A stretch of 64,000 bases of DNA from CAIVVT01 sp963757265 (GCA_963757265.1 CAVWRA010000010.1:1-64000), one strand, 5' to 3'; shown: positions 8,282 through 17,764, counted from the first letter of the stretch. The notes: generated by a model from the letters alone, not told the origin. Numbers and translations: made by a program.

Positions 8282-11200
8282 CTATTTGGCTGGAGGCTGC
8301 TCCAACCGGTAGGCGAAAACGCCGCGCTCATGGCGCAGCGCCGGCATGCCACCCTCCGTGCTGACGGGCACGGGTTTCAGAACGTGACCGTCGAAGTCCA
8401 CCGCCTGAGCCGGTCCAACGGAGCCTGCGGGCAGCACACGTTTCGAAAGCCGGATGAGGCCCGGCTCGCTATCCGGCAGCGGCGTCAGCAGGCTCGCTTG
8501 TGCCCCCCGCGTCAGACGATAAGCGACACCATGGCCGCGCTCATTCCTGTACTCGCCGCCCGGCTGGGCGGACCACTCGACGATCCCGCCGTTGCGGCGC
8601 TCGATGCCGGCGGCGATTCCGTTTCCAACTCCGGGGACATGCGCGTAGAAGCCGTACGGCGGCAACACCCTGTCGCCGGCCTTCCAGTCCGTCGCGCCGC
8701 GATTCACCCACGTTTCGCCGCCGTTGTCCCAGCGCACGTGCTGGTGGTGGATGTCGGCGTTGACGAATTCGACCGACTCGATGCGGTGGCCGGCCAGCGC
8801 GCGCATCAGATCGTGGAGCAGCCAATACTTGCGGACGACGTCGCGGCTGAACGCGTCCGCGACCATGGCGGGGTGGCCGGTGAGGACCTCGGTCGCAATA
8901 TAGTCGTCGCTGTAAATGCCATGCGTCGCCTCGTCGAGGGTGCCTTCGTAGCGGCCGGGGTAGCCCGCGCCATGCAGGATGAAGCGGTCGTGGTAAGCGG
9001 CGTCGAGCCACGGGATGCGCTCCGCATCGGCCGCCTTGACGTGCAGGGTGAAGCCGCGCGAGGTGTCGGGGTCGATGCGCAGGTGCTGGGCCTGGGCGCC
9101 GTCGAGCCAGCCGATCAACTGATCGTGGCCGGCTTCGGAGATCTGCGGAGCGTTGTCGCCGAGGGTATCGCGGATCCAGGCGAAGGCCTCGCCCCAACTG
9201 CGGCGCGTGACGGTGCGGTCAACGAATTGCCCGTCCGCGGTCCAGAAATCGTACGGACTGATGGACGACCAGACGTCGATGAAATACGCCGTCGGAGCAA
9301 ATCCGTCCCGGATGAGCTTCACGTTGCGCTCGACAAACGGCCGCAGGCGGTCCGGCCGTGCGCGGTAGCTCTGGGCCATGCGGGCATGGTGGAACCAGGC
9401 CAGATGCGGCTCCCCTTCGGGCGTGAAGACGACATTCGAATAGCTGAAACCGCTGGCGTCGGGATAGAAGTCGATGTAGTTATCGTGCGGCGCAAACAGG
9501 ACCCCGTTCTTGCGGCAGACCTCCGCGAGGTGACGGAACTCGTCCAGCGTCCCCAGTTCGGGATTGGGCGGGAAAATGTCCGGCAGCCGGTAGTCGTAGC
9601 CCCAACGCTGCCAGTTGTGCCAGACCACCGCGGCGTCGGTCAGGCCGTAGCGGAAGGCCTGCTCCAGAGCGCGGGCGCCCTCGCCGTAGCGCCCCGACCA
9701 CAGGTCGAAGACGAAGCGGCCCATGAGTTTCGGCACGCCGGCCGAGGCGCGGCGCGTGTCGATGTCGCGCCACGCCCGCACGCCCTCCCAGACGCTGGCC
9801 GCGGGGATCAGAGTGATGGTCTGTGAATGAGGGACGTCGAGCGTATAGGTGCTGGTCGCGGGATCCACCCGCAAGCGGTCGGGCGGCGTGTCGGCGGCTT
9901 CCACAACCGAGCCGGAGGGGAATTCGAAGCCGACGTAGGAGGACGCCAGATTGTGCCCGTCGTAGCTCATCGTGAAGCGCTGCGGATCATCCAGCACATT
10001 GCCCACTCCGCCGTAAACGCGGTGGGCCTGCTCGCTCCACGGGCCGAGGGCGACCTTCTGCAGATAGACATACTGCCAGGGCTTCGGGGCCGGCTGGTTT
10101 TCGAGCCACACGTGGCAGCGCAGAGCCTTCGATTCCAGCTTGAGCTCACTAAGCAAATCGAAATTGCCGGCCCACGACCGGAACCGATGGCGCAGGCGGA
10201 ATGTCCCGTTCGACGACTCGTCGCGCACCTCGATCAATTCGCTGGCCGAGCGCGGGTCCTCCAATGCGTCGTTCAGCACCTGGGCTTGCAAACCGTGGAA
10301 CATCGGGCCGCCGCGACCGGCCGCAAAGGCGATGGTGGCATCCAGAATCCCCCGCCGGCCGGGCCAGATCAGAACGTCGTGTCCGTTGAGACTGCCCAGG
10401 TTTTTCGGAGTCGCGTTCGCATCCGGCGGAAAAGCCGAGGCAGGCGGGACATCGCCGGTCAGCAGGATCGGCTCGCCGAAGTTGACTGTGCCGGCCTTCG
10501 CCGGGTCATTGGCCTCGGCCTCGAATTGCAGGCTGATCGTCTGGCCTGCGAAGCGCTTGAGATCGACCTCGGTATTCCGCCAGCCGCCGGAAGCGCTTGT
10601 TCCATCGAACAGTACTTCGCCGGAGGGGAGCAGCCGGACGCGCGCCACCGGCATTGGCGGCGAGGCCGACTCCGCGATCGAAAAGCGCAGTCGGATGGAA
10701 TTCGAGGACGGGAATTGTAATGGAAACTCAATTCCCGCCCAACTGACACGATCGCGCATGGACGGCAGGCTCGGCCCCAGTCGCAGCGTGATGGCCTCCA
10801 TCGAGTGCCCGGCTCCAGGACGCGCCAAAAAATCGGAGAGGGATATGGCCGGTGATGTCTCGTACACGGGCTTCGGTGCCGCGCCGAATTCCGTGCTCTG
10901 TTCGACACGGACGTGCTCACGGTGGAAGGGCAGCCGCCACAGCGCCAGCGCGCCATTAGCCGCCACGGGGAACGGCTTCCAGTCGATGGATGGGTTGGCG
11001 CGGGGCGGATTGGGCTGCTGGGGCTTGACCAGCAGGACGGGATGCGCCACCAGCTTGCGGCCGCCCTCTTCGAACTCCACGTAGGCGTGAATGGGATATA
11101 GCGCGTTGTAGGTGCCCGCGCCGAACTGGACCTGGAACGGGACGATTTTTTCCCCTTTGGCTGCGACTGTGAAAGGCACGGGTTGAGCGGGTTGAGCGCT

Positions 11201-11455
11201 CCACTCATCGGTGAGCTGCAGGCGGACCGTGCCCGTGACCGGCGAACCTCCGGAGTTGTGGATTTCGACGTCCACCGTGACCGGCGTGCCGGGCGTCCGG
11301 AACTGCGCCAGGCCGCCCGCGCCGTAGTTGCCCAGGGCGGGCTGCGGAATCCGCACGGTCAGGCTGCCGGCCCGGTCTGTGCTCGCTTCAGGTTGTTGGG
11401 CGACGGAGGCCGCAAAGGGCACTAGGGAAACTGCAAAAAGGATCAAGCCGCGCAT
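8282..11455 (-). CDS. Large secreted glycoside hydrolase-like protein
   Basis: 1057 residues. The start is ATG 11455, where GGGAG stands 7 bases upstream and the protein begins with a Sec signal (MRGLILFAVSLVPFAASVAQ). A longer frame upstream lacks both. An Ig-like/beta-sandwich region of about 200 residues is followed by a carbohydrate-binding-like middle and a TIM-barrel-like part: WHNWQRWGYDYRLPDIFPP, LFAPHDNYIDFYPDA, AYFIDVWSS (Asp near residue 726) and QISEAGHDQL (Glu near 772). This resembles GH101-like or DUF5696-type endo-glycosidases, with the last two motifs as candidate catalytic acids. The family call is by motif impression only. The gene is monocistronic. Confidence 0.75.
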   Translation of the reverse strand: MRGLILFAVSLVPFAASVAQQPEASTDRAGSLTVRIPQPALGNYGAGGLAQFRTPGTPVTVDVEIHNSGGSPVTGTVRLQLTDEWSAQPAQPVPFTVAAKGEKIVPFQVQFGAGTYNALYPIHAYVEFEEGGRKLVAHPVLLVKPQQPNPPRANPSIDWKPFPVAANGALALWRLPFHREHVRVEQSTEFGAAPKPVYETSPAISLSDFLARPGAGHSMEAITLRLGPSLPSMRDRVSWAGIEFPLQFPSSNSIRLRFSIAESASPPMPVARVRLLPSGEVLFDGTSASGGWRNTEVDLKRFAGQTISLQFEAEANDPAKAGTVNFGEPILLTGDVPPASAFPPDANATPKNLGSLNGHDVLIWPGRRGILDATIAFAAGRGGPMFHGLQAQVLNDALEDPRSASELIEVRDESSNGTFRLRHRFRSWAGNFDLLSELKLESKALRCHVWLENQPAPKPWQYVYLQKVALGPWSEQAHRVYGGVGNVLDDPQRFTMSYDGHNLASSYVGFEFPSGSVVEAADTPPDRLRVDPATSTYTLDVPHSQTITLIPAASVWEGVRAWRDIDTRRASAGVPKLMGRFVFDLWSGRYGEGARALEQAFRYGLTDAAVVWHNWQRWGYDYRLPDIFPPNPELGTLDEFRHLAEVCRKNGVLFAPHDNYIDFYPDASGFSYSNVVFTPEGEPHLAWFHHARMAQSYRARPDRLRPFVERNVKLIRDGFAPTAYFIDVWSSISPYDFWTADGQFVDRTVTRRSWGEAFAWIRDTLGDNAPQISEAGHDQLIGWLDGAQAQHLRIDPDTSRGFTLHVKAADAERIPWLDAAYHDRFILHGAGYPGRYEGTLDEATHGIYSDDYIATEVLTGHPAMVADAFSRDVVRKYWLLHDLMRALAGHRIESVEFVNADIHHQHVRWDNGGETWVNRGATDWKAGDRVLPPYGFYAHVPGVGNGIAAGIERRNGGIVEWSAQPGGEYRNERGHGVAYRLTRGAQASLLTPLPDSEPGLIRLSKRVLPAGSVGPAQAVDFDGHVLKPVPVSTEGGMPALRHERGVFAYRLEQPPAK

Positions 11456-11733
11456 CACGAATCTCCCGAGATTGGAAATACTCGATGGACCTTCCATCGA
11501 GATCCTATCGCGCCGGGATGGCCGGCGCATCGTGCCGGCCTCTCGCCGGGACGGCTCCGCGGTTTTGCCGGTCACCTCGGCACGGACAAAATATCCGTCC
11601 TGTTGTGTGTGAGTTAAATCAGGCGCGGGCTTGCCATGCGGCAGCCCGGGAGTAACCAGACGTTGGGGGAGAAGATCGCCTGCACTCCGGTTGGAACCAG
11701 TCCTTCACCAGTTCGGGGGCTCGTGATTCACTT
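11456..11733. other. Gene-free leader region
   Basis: Between the start of the glycosidase-like gene (minus strand) and a palindromic repeat. It holds the ribosome binding site of the minus-strand gene and several short GC-rich inverted repeats (for example a ccggcgcat...tgccgg pair near 11525-11545). No convincing promoter or coding frame was recognised. Confidence 0.4.
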
Positions 11734-11812
11734 TAGCCCGGATGTTGCACCACGATCGCAGCGGGGCGCGATGAGAGGGCCGCAGCCGATTGTTGGTGCA
11801 ACATCCGGGTTA
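11734..11812. repeat. Palindromic repeat, short form (family A, copy 1)
   Basis: The left end tagcccggatgttgcacca and right end tggtgcaacatccgggtta are inverted copies. The core between them contains gatcgcagcggggcgcgatg and gccgcagccgattg. Total 79 bp. The same ends and core recur at 15407-15589, 27622-27776 and, inverted, at 57250-57330. It sits 27 bp before the glycosyltransferase start. Confidence 0.8.
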
Positions 11813-11839
11813 GACCCTTCACCCGGAGAGAGTACCCTG

Positions 11840-12848
11840 ATGCACGCCGTCATCTGTTATAAGAACTTCGCCGCGAACCGCAACATCAGCCATATCGGGT
11901 TGGGCGTGGCCGCGCTGAACAACAGCAAATGCCTCAATCGCGAAGGGATCACCACGGACGTCTGGCCGTCGCTCAACGCCGCCGACCTGACCCGGCAGTT
12001 GAAGGCTACCCCCAGCGTCACGCATGTCGTGATTTCGGCGCCGTGGATTCCGACGATCGATCTGCAGCAGATGACCACGGAATTTCCACGCATCAAGTTT
12101 GCCATGAACTGCCACAGCAACGTGGGCTTCCTGCAGGCCGACGCGAACGGCGTGAAGCTGGTGGGCGCGGCGATGGAAGTGCAGCGCGGCACGGCCAACT
12201 TCCACCTCGCGGGCAACAGCCACAAGTTCGTCGAGTGGGCCAGCGAGACCTTCGGCTCGCCTTTCACCTACTTGCCTAACCTGTATTTTCTGGAAGGGGA
12301 GAACCAGCGCCTCAGGCCCCCGTTCCACGGGGATCTGCTCCGCGTGGGAGCGTTCGGCGCCACCCGCCCGCTGAAAAACCTCATGTCGGCGGCGGGCGCG
12401 GCGCTGACCATTTCGCGCGTGCTGGGCGTGGACTTGGAACTGTGGATCAACAGCGGCCGCGACGAAGGCGGCGGATGCATTCTGCGGGCGATCGACGAGC
12501 TGTACGCCATCACCCGCCACGCCACCATCGTGAAAGCCGGCTGGTCGAGCTGGCACGATCACCGCAAAGTAGTGGCCCGGATGAACCTGCTGATCAACTG
12601 CAGCTACACCGAGAGCTTCAACATGGTGACGGCGGACGGCGTGGCCGAGGGTGTGCCCTCGGTCGTTTCCGACGCCATCTGTTGGGCGCCCGTTTACTGG
12701 CAGGCGCCGGTCGAACGACGTGCTGGAGATTGCGCGCATCGGGCGGCATCTGCTGTTTGACCCCCTCGCTCCGCGGGATGGATATCGTGCCCTGGTGTGG
12801 CATAACTTCGAAGGCCTGAACGCGTGGAAGAAGTTTCTGGGCTTGTGA
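11840..12848 (+). pseudogene. Glycosyltransferase (GT-B, family 1/4-like), frameshifted near the C-terminus
   Basis: The start is ATG 11840 (MHAVICYKNFAANRN) behind CCGGAGAG. The protein has GT-B character: an N-terminal Rossmann-like half and a C-terminal half with RVGAFGATRPLKN, the donor-site region, and SYTESFNMVTADGVAEGVPSVVSD, the E-x7-E-like nucleotide-sugar motif. At about 12706 one extra base (in gcgccggtcg) throws the frame off. Skipping it continues as WQARSNDVLEIARIG to a natural end at 12848, total about 335 residues. Without correction the product ends with unrelated residues at 12760. This could be a sequencing indel or a real late frameshift; the catalytic part is before it. 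Confidence 0.75.
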
Positions 12849-12949
12849 CACGGCCGCTGCCAGCCCGTTCCATCCACTGAGCCGGGCCGCACGGACGCCG
12901 GGCGCAGCCGCGCGGTGACAGCGCCGCGTTACCATGAAGGATCAGGTCC

Positions 12950-13168
12950 ATGCCCAAGTCCAAAGCGCCCGCGCAGACATTTGAAGAACCAAAGTACCTG
13001 GCTCAGCTGGTCGAGCAGGCGATCGAAGTGCGTGTCCGTTTGATTTCGGGAGAAGAGTACACCGGCACCGTTGAGTACTGGGACGCCGATTTTCTGCGCC
13101 TGACCCGGAGCGACGGCCCGAACCTGTTCATCTTCAAGCACGACATCCGCTACATCGCCGAACTTTGA
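12950..13168 (+). CDS. Hfq/Sm-like RNA-binding protein
   Basis: 72 residues. An N-terminal helix (EPKYLAQLVEQAIEV) is followed by a five-strand Sm fold: VRVRLISGEEYTGTVEYWDADFLRL is Sm1-like, and LFIFKHDIRYI corresponds to the Hfq YKH motif (FKH here) of Sm2. The length equals a minimal Hfq without the acidic tail. It is therefore probably an Hfq-type RNA chaperone that forms a hexameric ring and helps small RNAs pair with mRNAs. The suhB-like gene follows after 11 bp, so the two are likely co-transcribed. Divergence from proteobacterial Hfq (no clear Gln at the RNA site) leaves some doubt. Confidence 0.8.
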   Translation: MPKSKAPAQTFEEPKYLAQLVEQAIEVRVRLISGEEYTGTVEYWDADFLRLTRSDGPNLFIFKHDIRYIAEL

Positions 13169-13179
13169 GCACCTTTCCC

Positions 13180-13998
13180 ATGGCCCTATTCCTGGAATCC
13201 GCCTGCGACATCGCCCGCGAAGCGGGCGCCCTGCTGGCCGGCTATTACCATCGCGGCGTGCCCTATGAGCTGAAGGACAAATACGACCTCGTGACCGAAG
13301 CCGATCGCGCCAGCGAATCGCTGGTCGTCGAGCGGCTCAGCACACTCTTCCCGACGCACTCGATTCTCGGCGAAGAGGGCGGCCAGCGGCAGCATTCCTC
13401 CGAATACCAGTGGTATGTCAACCCGCTCGACGGCACCACCAACTTCGCCCACGGCTATCCCATGTTCAACGTCACGCTGGCATTGGAACGCGCCGGCGAG
13501 ACGATCTGTGGCGTGGTCTACGATCCCCTGCGGCAGGAAATGTTCTCGGCGGAACTCGGCGGCGGCGCGTACCTCAACGGCAAGCGAATCCACGCCAGCC
13601 GTGTGGAGAAACTCGAGAATGCGCTGCTTTCCACCGGCTTCCCCTCGCGCAAGCGCCACCAAAACGTCAACGTCCACTTCTTCCACCAGGCCGCCATGGG
13701 CACCCACGGAGTGCGCCGCGGTGGCTCGGCGGCCATCGACCTGGCCTACGTGGCTTGTGGACGGCTGGACGGGTTCTGGGAATTCGGCCTCAATCCCTGG
13801 GACATGGCCGCCGGTTTATTGCTGATCCGGGAAGCCGGCGGCCGCACCACCGACATGAAAGGCCGCCCGGTGAGCCTGCGCGGACGCCACATCGCCGTCA
13901 CTAACGGACCGATCCACGCCGAGTTGATCGCCCTGTTTGATGAGATTTTTCAGGGACACTACCGCTATCCGATGCCGGAAATTCAGCCTCCCGAGTGA
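13180..13998 (+). CDS. Inositol monophosphatase family protein (SuhB-like)
   Basis: 272 residues from ATG 13180; a TTG five codons earlier overlaps the Hfq-like gene. The family pattern is present: YDLVTEADRASE, ILGEEGG (metal-binding Glu), WYVNPLDGTTNFAHG, and NPWDMAAGLLLIREAGG (metal Asp). One departure stands out: the first Asp of the DPLDGT motif, a metal ligand in characterised enzymes, is Asn here (AAC codon). The second Asp remains. It would dephosphorylate inositol phosphates or related sugar phosphates, or act as a SuhB-type RNA-polymerase factor. The Hfq-like neighbour makes a link to RNA metabolism conceivable but unproven. Confidence 0.88.
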   Translation: MALFLESACDIAREAGALLAGYYHRGVPYELKDKYDLVTEADRASESLVVERLSTLFPTHSILGEEGGQRQHSSEYQWYVNPLDGTTNFAHGYPMFNVTLALERAGETICGVVYDPLRQEMFSAELGGGAYLNGKRIHASRVEKLENALLSTGFPSRKRHQNVNVHFFHQAAMGTHGVRRGGSAAIDLAYVACGRLDGFWEFGLNPWDMAAGLLLIREAGGRTTDMKGRPVSLRGRHIAVTNGPIHAELIALFDEIFQGHYRYPMPEIQPPE

Positions 13999-14104
13999 GA
14001 CGTTGCCCGCGAAATTGCTGTAAAATCAAAGTGTTCCCGCCATCACGAAAACCGTAGTTTGCTTTACGGGCACTTCATAGGAGTGATACGCTAACAGATT
14101 GAAA

Positions 14105-15409
14105 ATGCGTACTGTAGACCTCATCCAGAGGAAGCGCAACGGGGAGGAACTGGCCCCCGAAGAGATTACTTGGCTGGTAGAGAATTACGCCACGGGCGAA
14201 ATCCCCGACTACCAGATGGCCGCCTTTTTGATGGCCGTGTACTTCCAGAACATGAGCGACCGGGAGTGCACCGCGATGACCGAGTCCTTTATCGCCTCGG
14301 GCGAGAAAATCGACCTGAGTTCGGTCCCTGGCCCCAAGGTTAACAAGCACTCCACCGGCGGTGTCGGTGACAAGACCAGCCTGATCGCGGCGCCTTTGGC
14401 CGCCGCTGCCGGCATTAAGGTCCCGATGATCTCCGGCCGCGCGCTGGGTCACACCGGCGGCACTTTGGACAAGCTGGAATCGGTGCCCGGATTCCGCACC
14501 GACCTGAGCGTCAACGAGTTCCGCGAGCAGGTCGCCAAGGTCGGTTTTGCCGTCATCGGGCAGGGCCCGACGGTGACGCCCGCCGACGGCAAGTTCTATG
14601 CCCTGCGCGACACCACGGCCACCATCGAATCGATCCCGCTGATCGCCGCTTCGATCATGGCCAAGAAACTCTCTCTGACGCTCGACGGCCTCGTGCTCGA
14701 CGTTAAGGTCGGTTCGGGCGCGTTCATGAAGCGCCAGGTGGATGCGCGCCGGCTGGCGCAGATGATGGTCACCATCGCCCGCCGCGCCGACCTGCGCGCG
14801 CAGGCTCTGGTGACCGACATGAATCAGCCGCTGGGCTACGCCATCGGTAACGCCCTGGAGATCATGGAAGTCTCGCAGACGCTGCAGAACGCCGGTCCCT
14901 CGGACCTCACCCGGATCTCGCTGGAACTGGCCGCGCGCATGATCTATCTGGGCAAGGTCGCCGCCACACTCGACGAGGCGCGCGACATCGCCCAGCGCCG
15001 CCTGCTGGATGGTTCCGGCTGCCGCAAGTTGAAGGAGCTGATCGCCGCCCAGGGCGGCAATCCGGCGGTCCTCGATAAGTTCGAGTTATTGCCGAACGCC
15101 ACCGGCGCGATGGAGATTCCGGCGCCGCGCGGCGGCTACATCTCCGCCATCGACGCGGAAGAGATCGGCCTGGCATCCACCATCATCGGCGCGGGCCGCG
15201 ACACCAAGGAAGCGGTCATCGACCCCGCCGTCGGCGTCATCCTCGAGGTCAAGGTCGGCCAGAAGGTGGAGGAGGGCAGCGTGCTCTGCCGCCTGTACTA
15301 CACGCGCGAGGACAACCTCGAAGACGCTGCCGCGCGCGTCGAGGATGCCTTCCGGATATCCGGCACCGCGCCCGAAGGCCGCGAGTTGATTCTCGAGGTC
15401 GTCAGCTAG
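14105..15409 (+). CDS. pdp: Pyrimidine-nucleoside phosphorylase (thymidine phosphorylase family)
   Basis: 434 residues from ATG 14105 (MRTVDLIQRKRNGEEL, the usual opening); a TTG two codons earlier is possible. AGGAG lies at 14079-14083, rather far upstream. The phosphate and base site motif KVNKHSTGGVGDKTSL, SGRALGHTGGTLDKLE and the lysine-rich LVLDVKVGSGAFMK are all present, followed by the swivelling C-terminal domain. The enzyme splits uridine, thymidine or deoxyuridine with phosphate into base and (deoxy)ribose-1-phosphate. Its TAG stop (15407-15409) is the first three bases of a palindromic repeat. NupC and the purine phosphorylase follow on the same strand. Confidence 0.93.
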   Translation: MRTVDLIQRKRNGEELAPEEITWLVENYATGEIPDYQMAAFLMAVYFQNMSDRECTAMTESFIASGEKIDLSSVPGPKVNKHSTGGVGDKTSLIAAPLAAAAGIKVPMISGRALGHTGGTLDKLESVPGFRTDLSVNEFREQVAKVGFAVIGQGPTVTPADGKFYALRDTTATIESIPLIAASIMAKKLSLTLDGLVLDVKVGSGAFMKRQVDARRLAQMMVTIARRADLRAQALVTDMNQPLGYAIGNALEIMEVSQTLQNAGPSDLTRISLELAARMIYLGKVAATLDEARDIAQRRLLDGSGCRKLKELIAAQGGNPAVLDKFELLPNATGAMEIPAPRGGYISAIDAEEIGLASTIIGAGRDTKEAVIDPAVGVILEVKVGQKVEEGSVLCRLYYTREDNLEDAAARVEDAFRISGTAPEGRELILEVVS

Positions 15410-15589
15410 CCCGGATGTTGCACCACGATCGCAGCGAGGCGCGATGAGAGGGCTGCAGATACAAGGCGCGCTTGCGGGACGCCCGCAGCTGTACTCGGCA
15501 GTACATCGAGGACGGCGACCGAGCGCAACGAAGTAGATGCGGCCCTATCGCGCGCCGCAGCCGATTGTTGGTGAAACATCCGGGCTTGG
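15407..15589. repeat. Palindromic repeat, long form (family A, copy 2)
   Basis: The ends tagcccggatgttgcacca and tggtgaaacatccgggctt are inverted copies. The 183-bp element has an inserted middle of about 100 bp relative to copy 1, including cgaccgagcgcaacgaagta and ccctatcgcgcgccgcagcc. It gives the phosphorylase gene its stop codon and separates it from the transporter gene. Confidence 0.8.
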
Positions 15590-15698
15590 ACGGTTGCCGC
15601 GCCGCGGCCGCCGCAGCAGTCCTCAGTTTCCGCTGCGTGACAGCCGCTGCGTTTGATAGCCTTGCTGTTTCATTCTCCTGTTGGCGGGAGGCTCAGTC

Positions 15699-16922
15699 AT
15701 GGCACGCTTCACCGGACTGCTCGGCCTGTGCGCGATCCTCGCCGTCTGTATCCTCTTTTCCCGCAATCGTAGAGCCCTCCGCCCGTCCCTGTTTCTATGG
15801 GGTCTCGGTCTGCAATTCGGTTTTGCGTTCCTGGTGTTGAAGACCGATTTTGGGAAGCTGTTTCAATTGGCCAGTGTGGCCGTCAACGCCCTGCTGGCCT
15901 ACGCCGAACAGGGCTCGGGTTTCGTCTTCGGGCCGCTCGGAATCAAGAGCGGTCCGTTCGGCGTGGTCTTCGCCTTTCAGGTCCTGCCGATCGTCATCTT
16001 TATTGCCAGCGTCTTCTCGGTCCTTTACTACTTCGGCATCATGCAGGTGGTCATCAAGGCCATGGCCTGGGTCATGCTGCGCGTCATGGGCGCCAGCGGG
16101 GCCGAGTCGACCAATGTCGCCGCCAGCATCTTCATGGGCCAGACCGAAGCGCCGCTGACTATTCGGCCGTTCCTCGCCAACCTGACCGAAAGCGAGCTCT
16201 TCACCGTCATGACCTGCGGCATGGCGCACGTCTCCGGCGCCGTGATGGCGGCCTACGTGAAGATCGCCGGAGTCTCCATCGAACATCTGCTGACCGCCGT
16301 CATCATGACCGCGCCGGCCACGCTTCTGCTGGCCAAGATCCTGGTCCCCGAAACCGGGACTCCGGAGACCGCCGGCACGCTGCGGATTGAAGTCCCCCGG
16401 CCGGGCGTGAATGTCATCGACGCGGCCGCGCGCGGCGCCGGCGACGGCCTTCATCTGGCGCTCAACATCGCCGCCATGCTGATTGCGTTCATCTCCTTGA
16501 TCGCACTCGTGAACGGGGTTCTCGGCTGGCTCCACGGCGTGCCGCATCTGGCCTGGATCCCGCCAACATTGCAACAGATCTTCGGCATTTTGTTCGCACC
16601 CGTGGCGTGGCTGCTGGGCGTGAGCTGGAAAGACGCCTCCAGCGTCGGCGACATGCTCGGCACGCGTATGGTGCTGAATGAATTCATCGCCTTTCTGCGC
16701 CTGGGTGAATTGAAAAACACCCTGGACCACCGCAGTTTCGTCATTGCCACTTACGCCCTTTGCGGTTTCGCCAATTTCTCGTCCATCGCCATTCAGATCG
16801 GCGGCATCGGCGCGCTGGCCCCTTCTCGCAAGTCGGACCTCGCGAGACTCGGCGTCCGCGCCATGCTGGCCGGCACTATGGCCAATTTCATGTCCGCCTG
16901 CATAGCTGGGGTACTGTTATGA
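15699..16922 (+). CDS. nupC: NupC-type concentrative nucleoside transporter
   Basis: 407 residues from ATG 15699, with a GGGAGG site 9 bases upstream. Around ten hydrophobic segments are present. Diagnostic CNT motifs are GQTEAPLTIRPFLANLTESELFTVMTCGMAHVSG (substrate-binding hairpin) and the C-terminal GTRMVLNEFIAFL ... YALCGFANFSSIAIQIGGIGALAP. These transporters import nucleosides with H+ or Na+. The last four bases (ATGA) overlap the purine phosphorylase start, so uptake and phosphorolysis are translationally coupled. Confidence 0.94.
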   Translation: MARFTGLLGLCAILAVCILFSRNRRALRPSLFLWGLGLQFGFAFLVLKTDFGKLFQLASVAVNALLAYAEQGSGFVFGPLGIKSGPFGVVFAFQVLPIVIFIASVFSVLYYFGIMQVVIKAMAWVMLRVMGASGAESTNVAASIFMGQTEAPLTIRPFLANLTESELFTVMTCGMAHVSGAVMAAYVKIAGVSIEHLLTAVIMTAPATLLLAKILVPETGTPETAGTLRIEVPRPGVNVIDAAARGAGDGLHLALNIAAMLIAFISLIALVNGVLGWLHGVPHLAWIPPTLQQIFGILFAPVAWLLGVSWKDASSVGDMLGTRMVLNEFIAFLRLGELKNTLDHRSFVIATYALCGFANFSSIAIQIGGIGALAPSRKSDLARLGVRAMLAGTMANFMSACIAGVLL

Positions 16923-17764
16923 CCAATGCTGTTTTGCCTGCCGTCGAAGAGGCGGCCCGTTTCCTCCGCGCGCGCCGGCCCGAGTGGCCCGCCATCGCGG
17001 TAGTCCTGGGCAGTGCCCAGGGCGCCTTCGTCTCCGCTCTCGGGAATTGCGAGTCGATTCCCTATGCCGAGATTCCCGGCTGGCCTGTTCCTTCCGTCCA
17101 GGGCCATGCCGGGCAGCTCATTACGGGCTTGGTGCGCGGCCACGCCGGACGCGAGACGCCGCCGGTCCCGGTGACGGTCCTCTCCGGCCGCGTCCATCTG
17201 TTCGAAGGCTTCTCGCCGCAGCAGGTCGTCTTCGGCCTGCGCGTGCTTGGCGCGCTGGGCCTGAAGCGGCTAATTCTGACCAATGCCGCCGGTGCCATCA
17301 ATCCCGCCTTCCATCCCGGACTCCTCGTTCTGATCACCGACCACATCAACCTGCAGGGAGCCAATCCGCTGGTCGGCCCCAATCTGGACGAATTGGGGCC
17401 GCGCTTCCCCGATATGACGCCGGCCTATCCGCGCGAACTGCGCTGGTTGGCGAAGGATCTGGCCGCGGAGTTGTGCGTCGAGGTCAGCGAGGGCGTTTAT
17501 GCCGGCATGTTGGGCCCGAGCTTCGAAACGCCGGCTGAGATTCGCTTTCTGCGCACCATCGGCGCCGACCTGGCCGGCATGAGCACGGTGGCCGAAACCA
17601 TCGCCGCCCGCCACATGGGCATCCAGGTGCTCGGCATCTCGACCGTTTCCAACATGGCCGCCGGCCTGCAGGAGGAATTGAGTCACGAAGAAGTCCTCGA
17701 GGTCGGACGCACCTCCTCCGAGGGCCTCATCAGGCTGTTGACCGCGCTGATTCCACGGCTCTGA
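16919..17764 (+). CDS. punA: Purine-nucleoside phosphorylase (trimeric PNP/MTAP family)
   Basis: 281 residues. ATG 16919 overlaps the nupC stop by four bases; longer frames run into nupC. Family motifs: VVLGSAQGAF (phosphate loop), LSGRVHLFEGFSPQQVVFGLRVL, LTNAAGAINPAFHPGLLVLITDHINL (base site) and GADLAGMSTVAETIAARHMGI with the Met-Ser-Thr segment. It cleaves inosine, guanosine or their deoxy forms using phosphate. With pdp and nupC upstream and cytidine deaminase nearby, the cell has a compact nucleoside scavenging set. Confidence 0.94.
   Translation: MTNAVLPAVEEAARFLRARRPEWPAIAVVLGSAQGAFVSALGNCESIPYAEIPGWPVPSVQGHAGQLITGLVRGHAGRETPPVPVTVLSGRVHLFEGFSPQQVVFGLRVLGALGLKRLILTNAAGAINPAFHPGLLVLITDHINLQGANPLVGPNLDELGPRFPDMTPAYPRELRWLAKDLAAELCVEVSEGVYAGMLGPSFETPAEIRFLRTIGADLAGMSTVAETIAARHMGIQVLGISTVSNMAAGLQEELSHEEVLEVGRTSSEGLIRLLTALIPRL

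Noticed and set aside
8195..9826. 543-codon frame antisense to the glycosidase-like gene
   Set aside because: No motifs; composition typical of a shadow frame of a high-GC gene.
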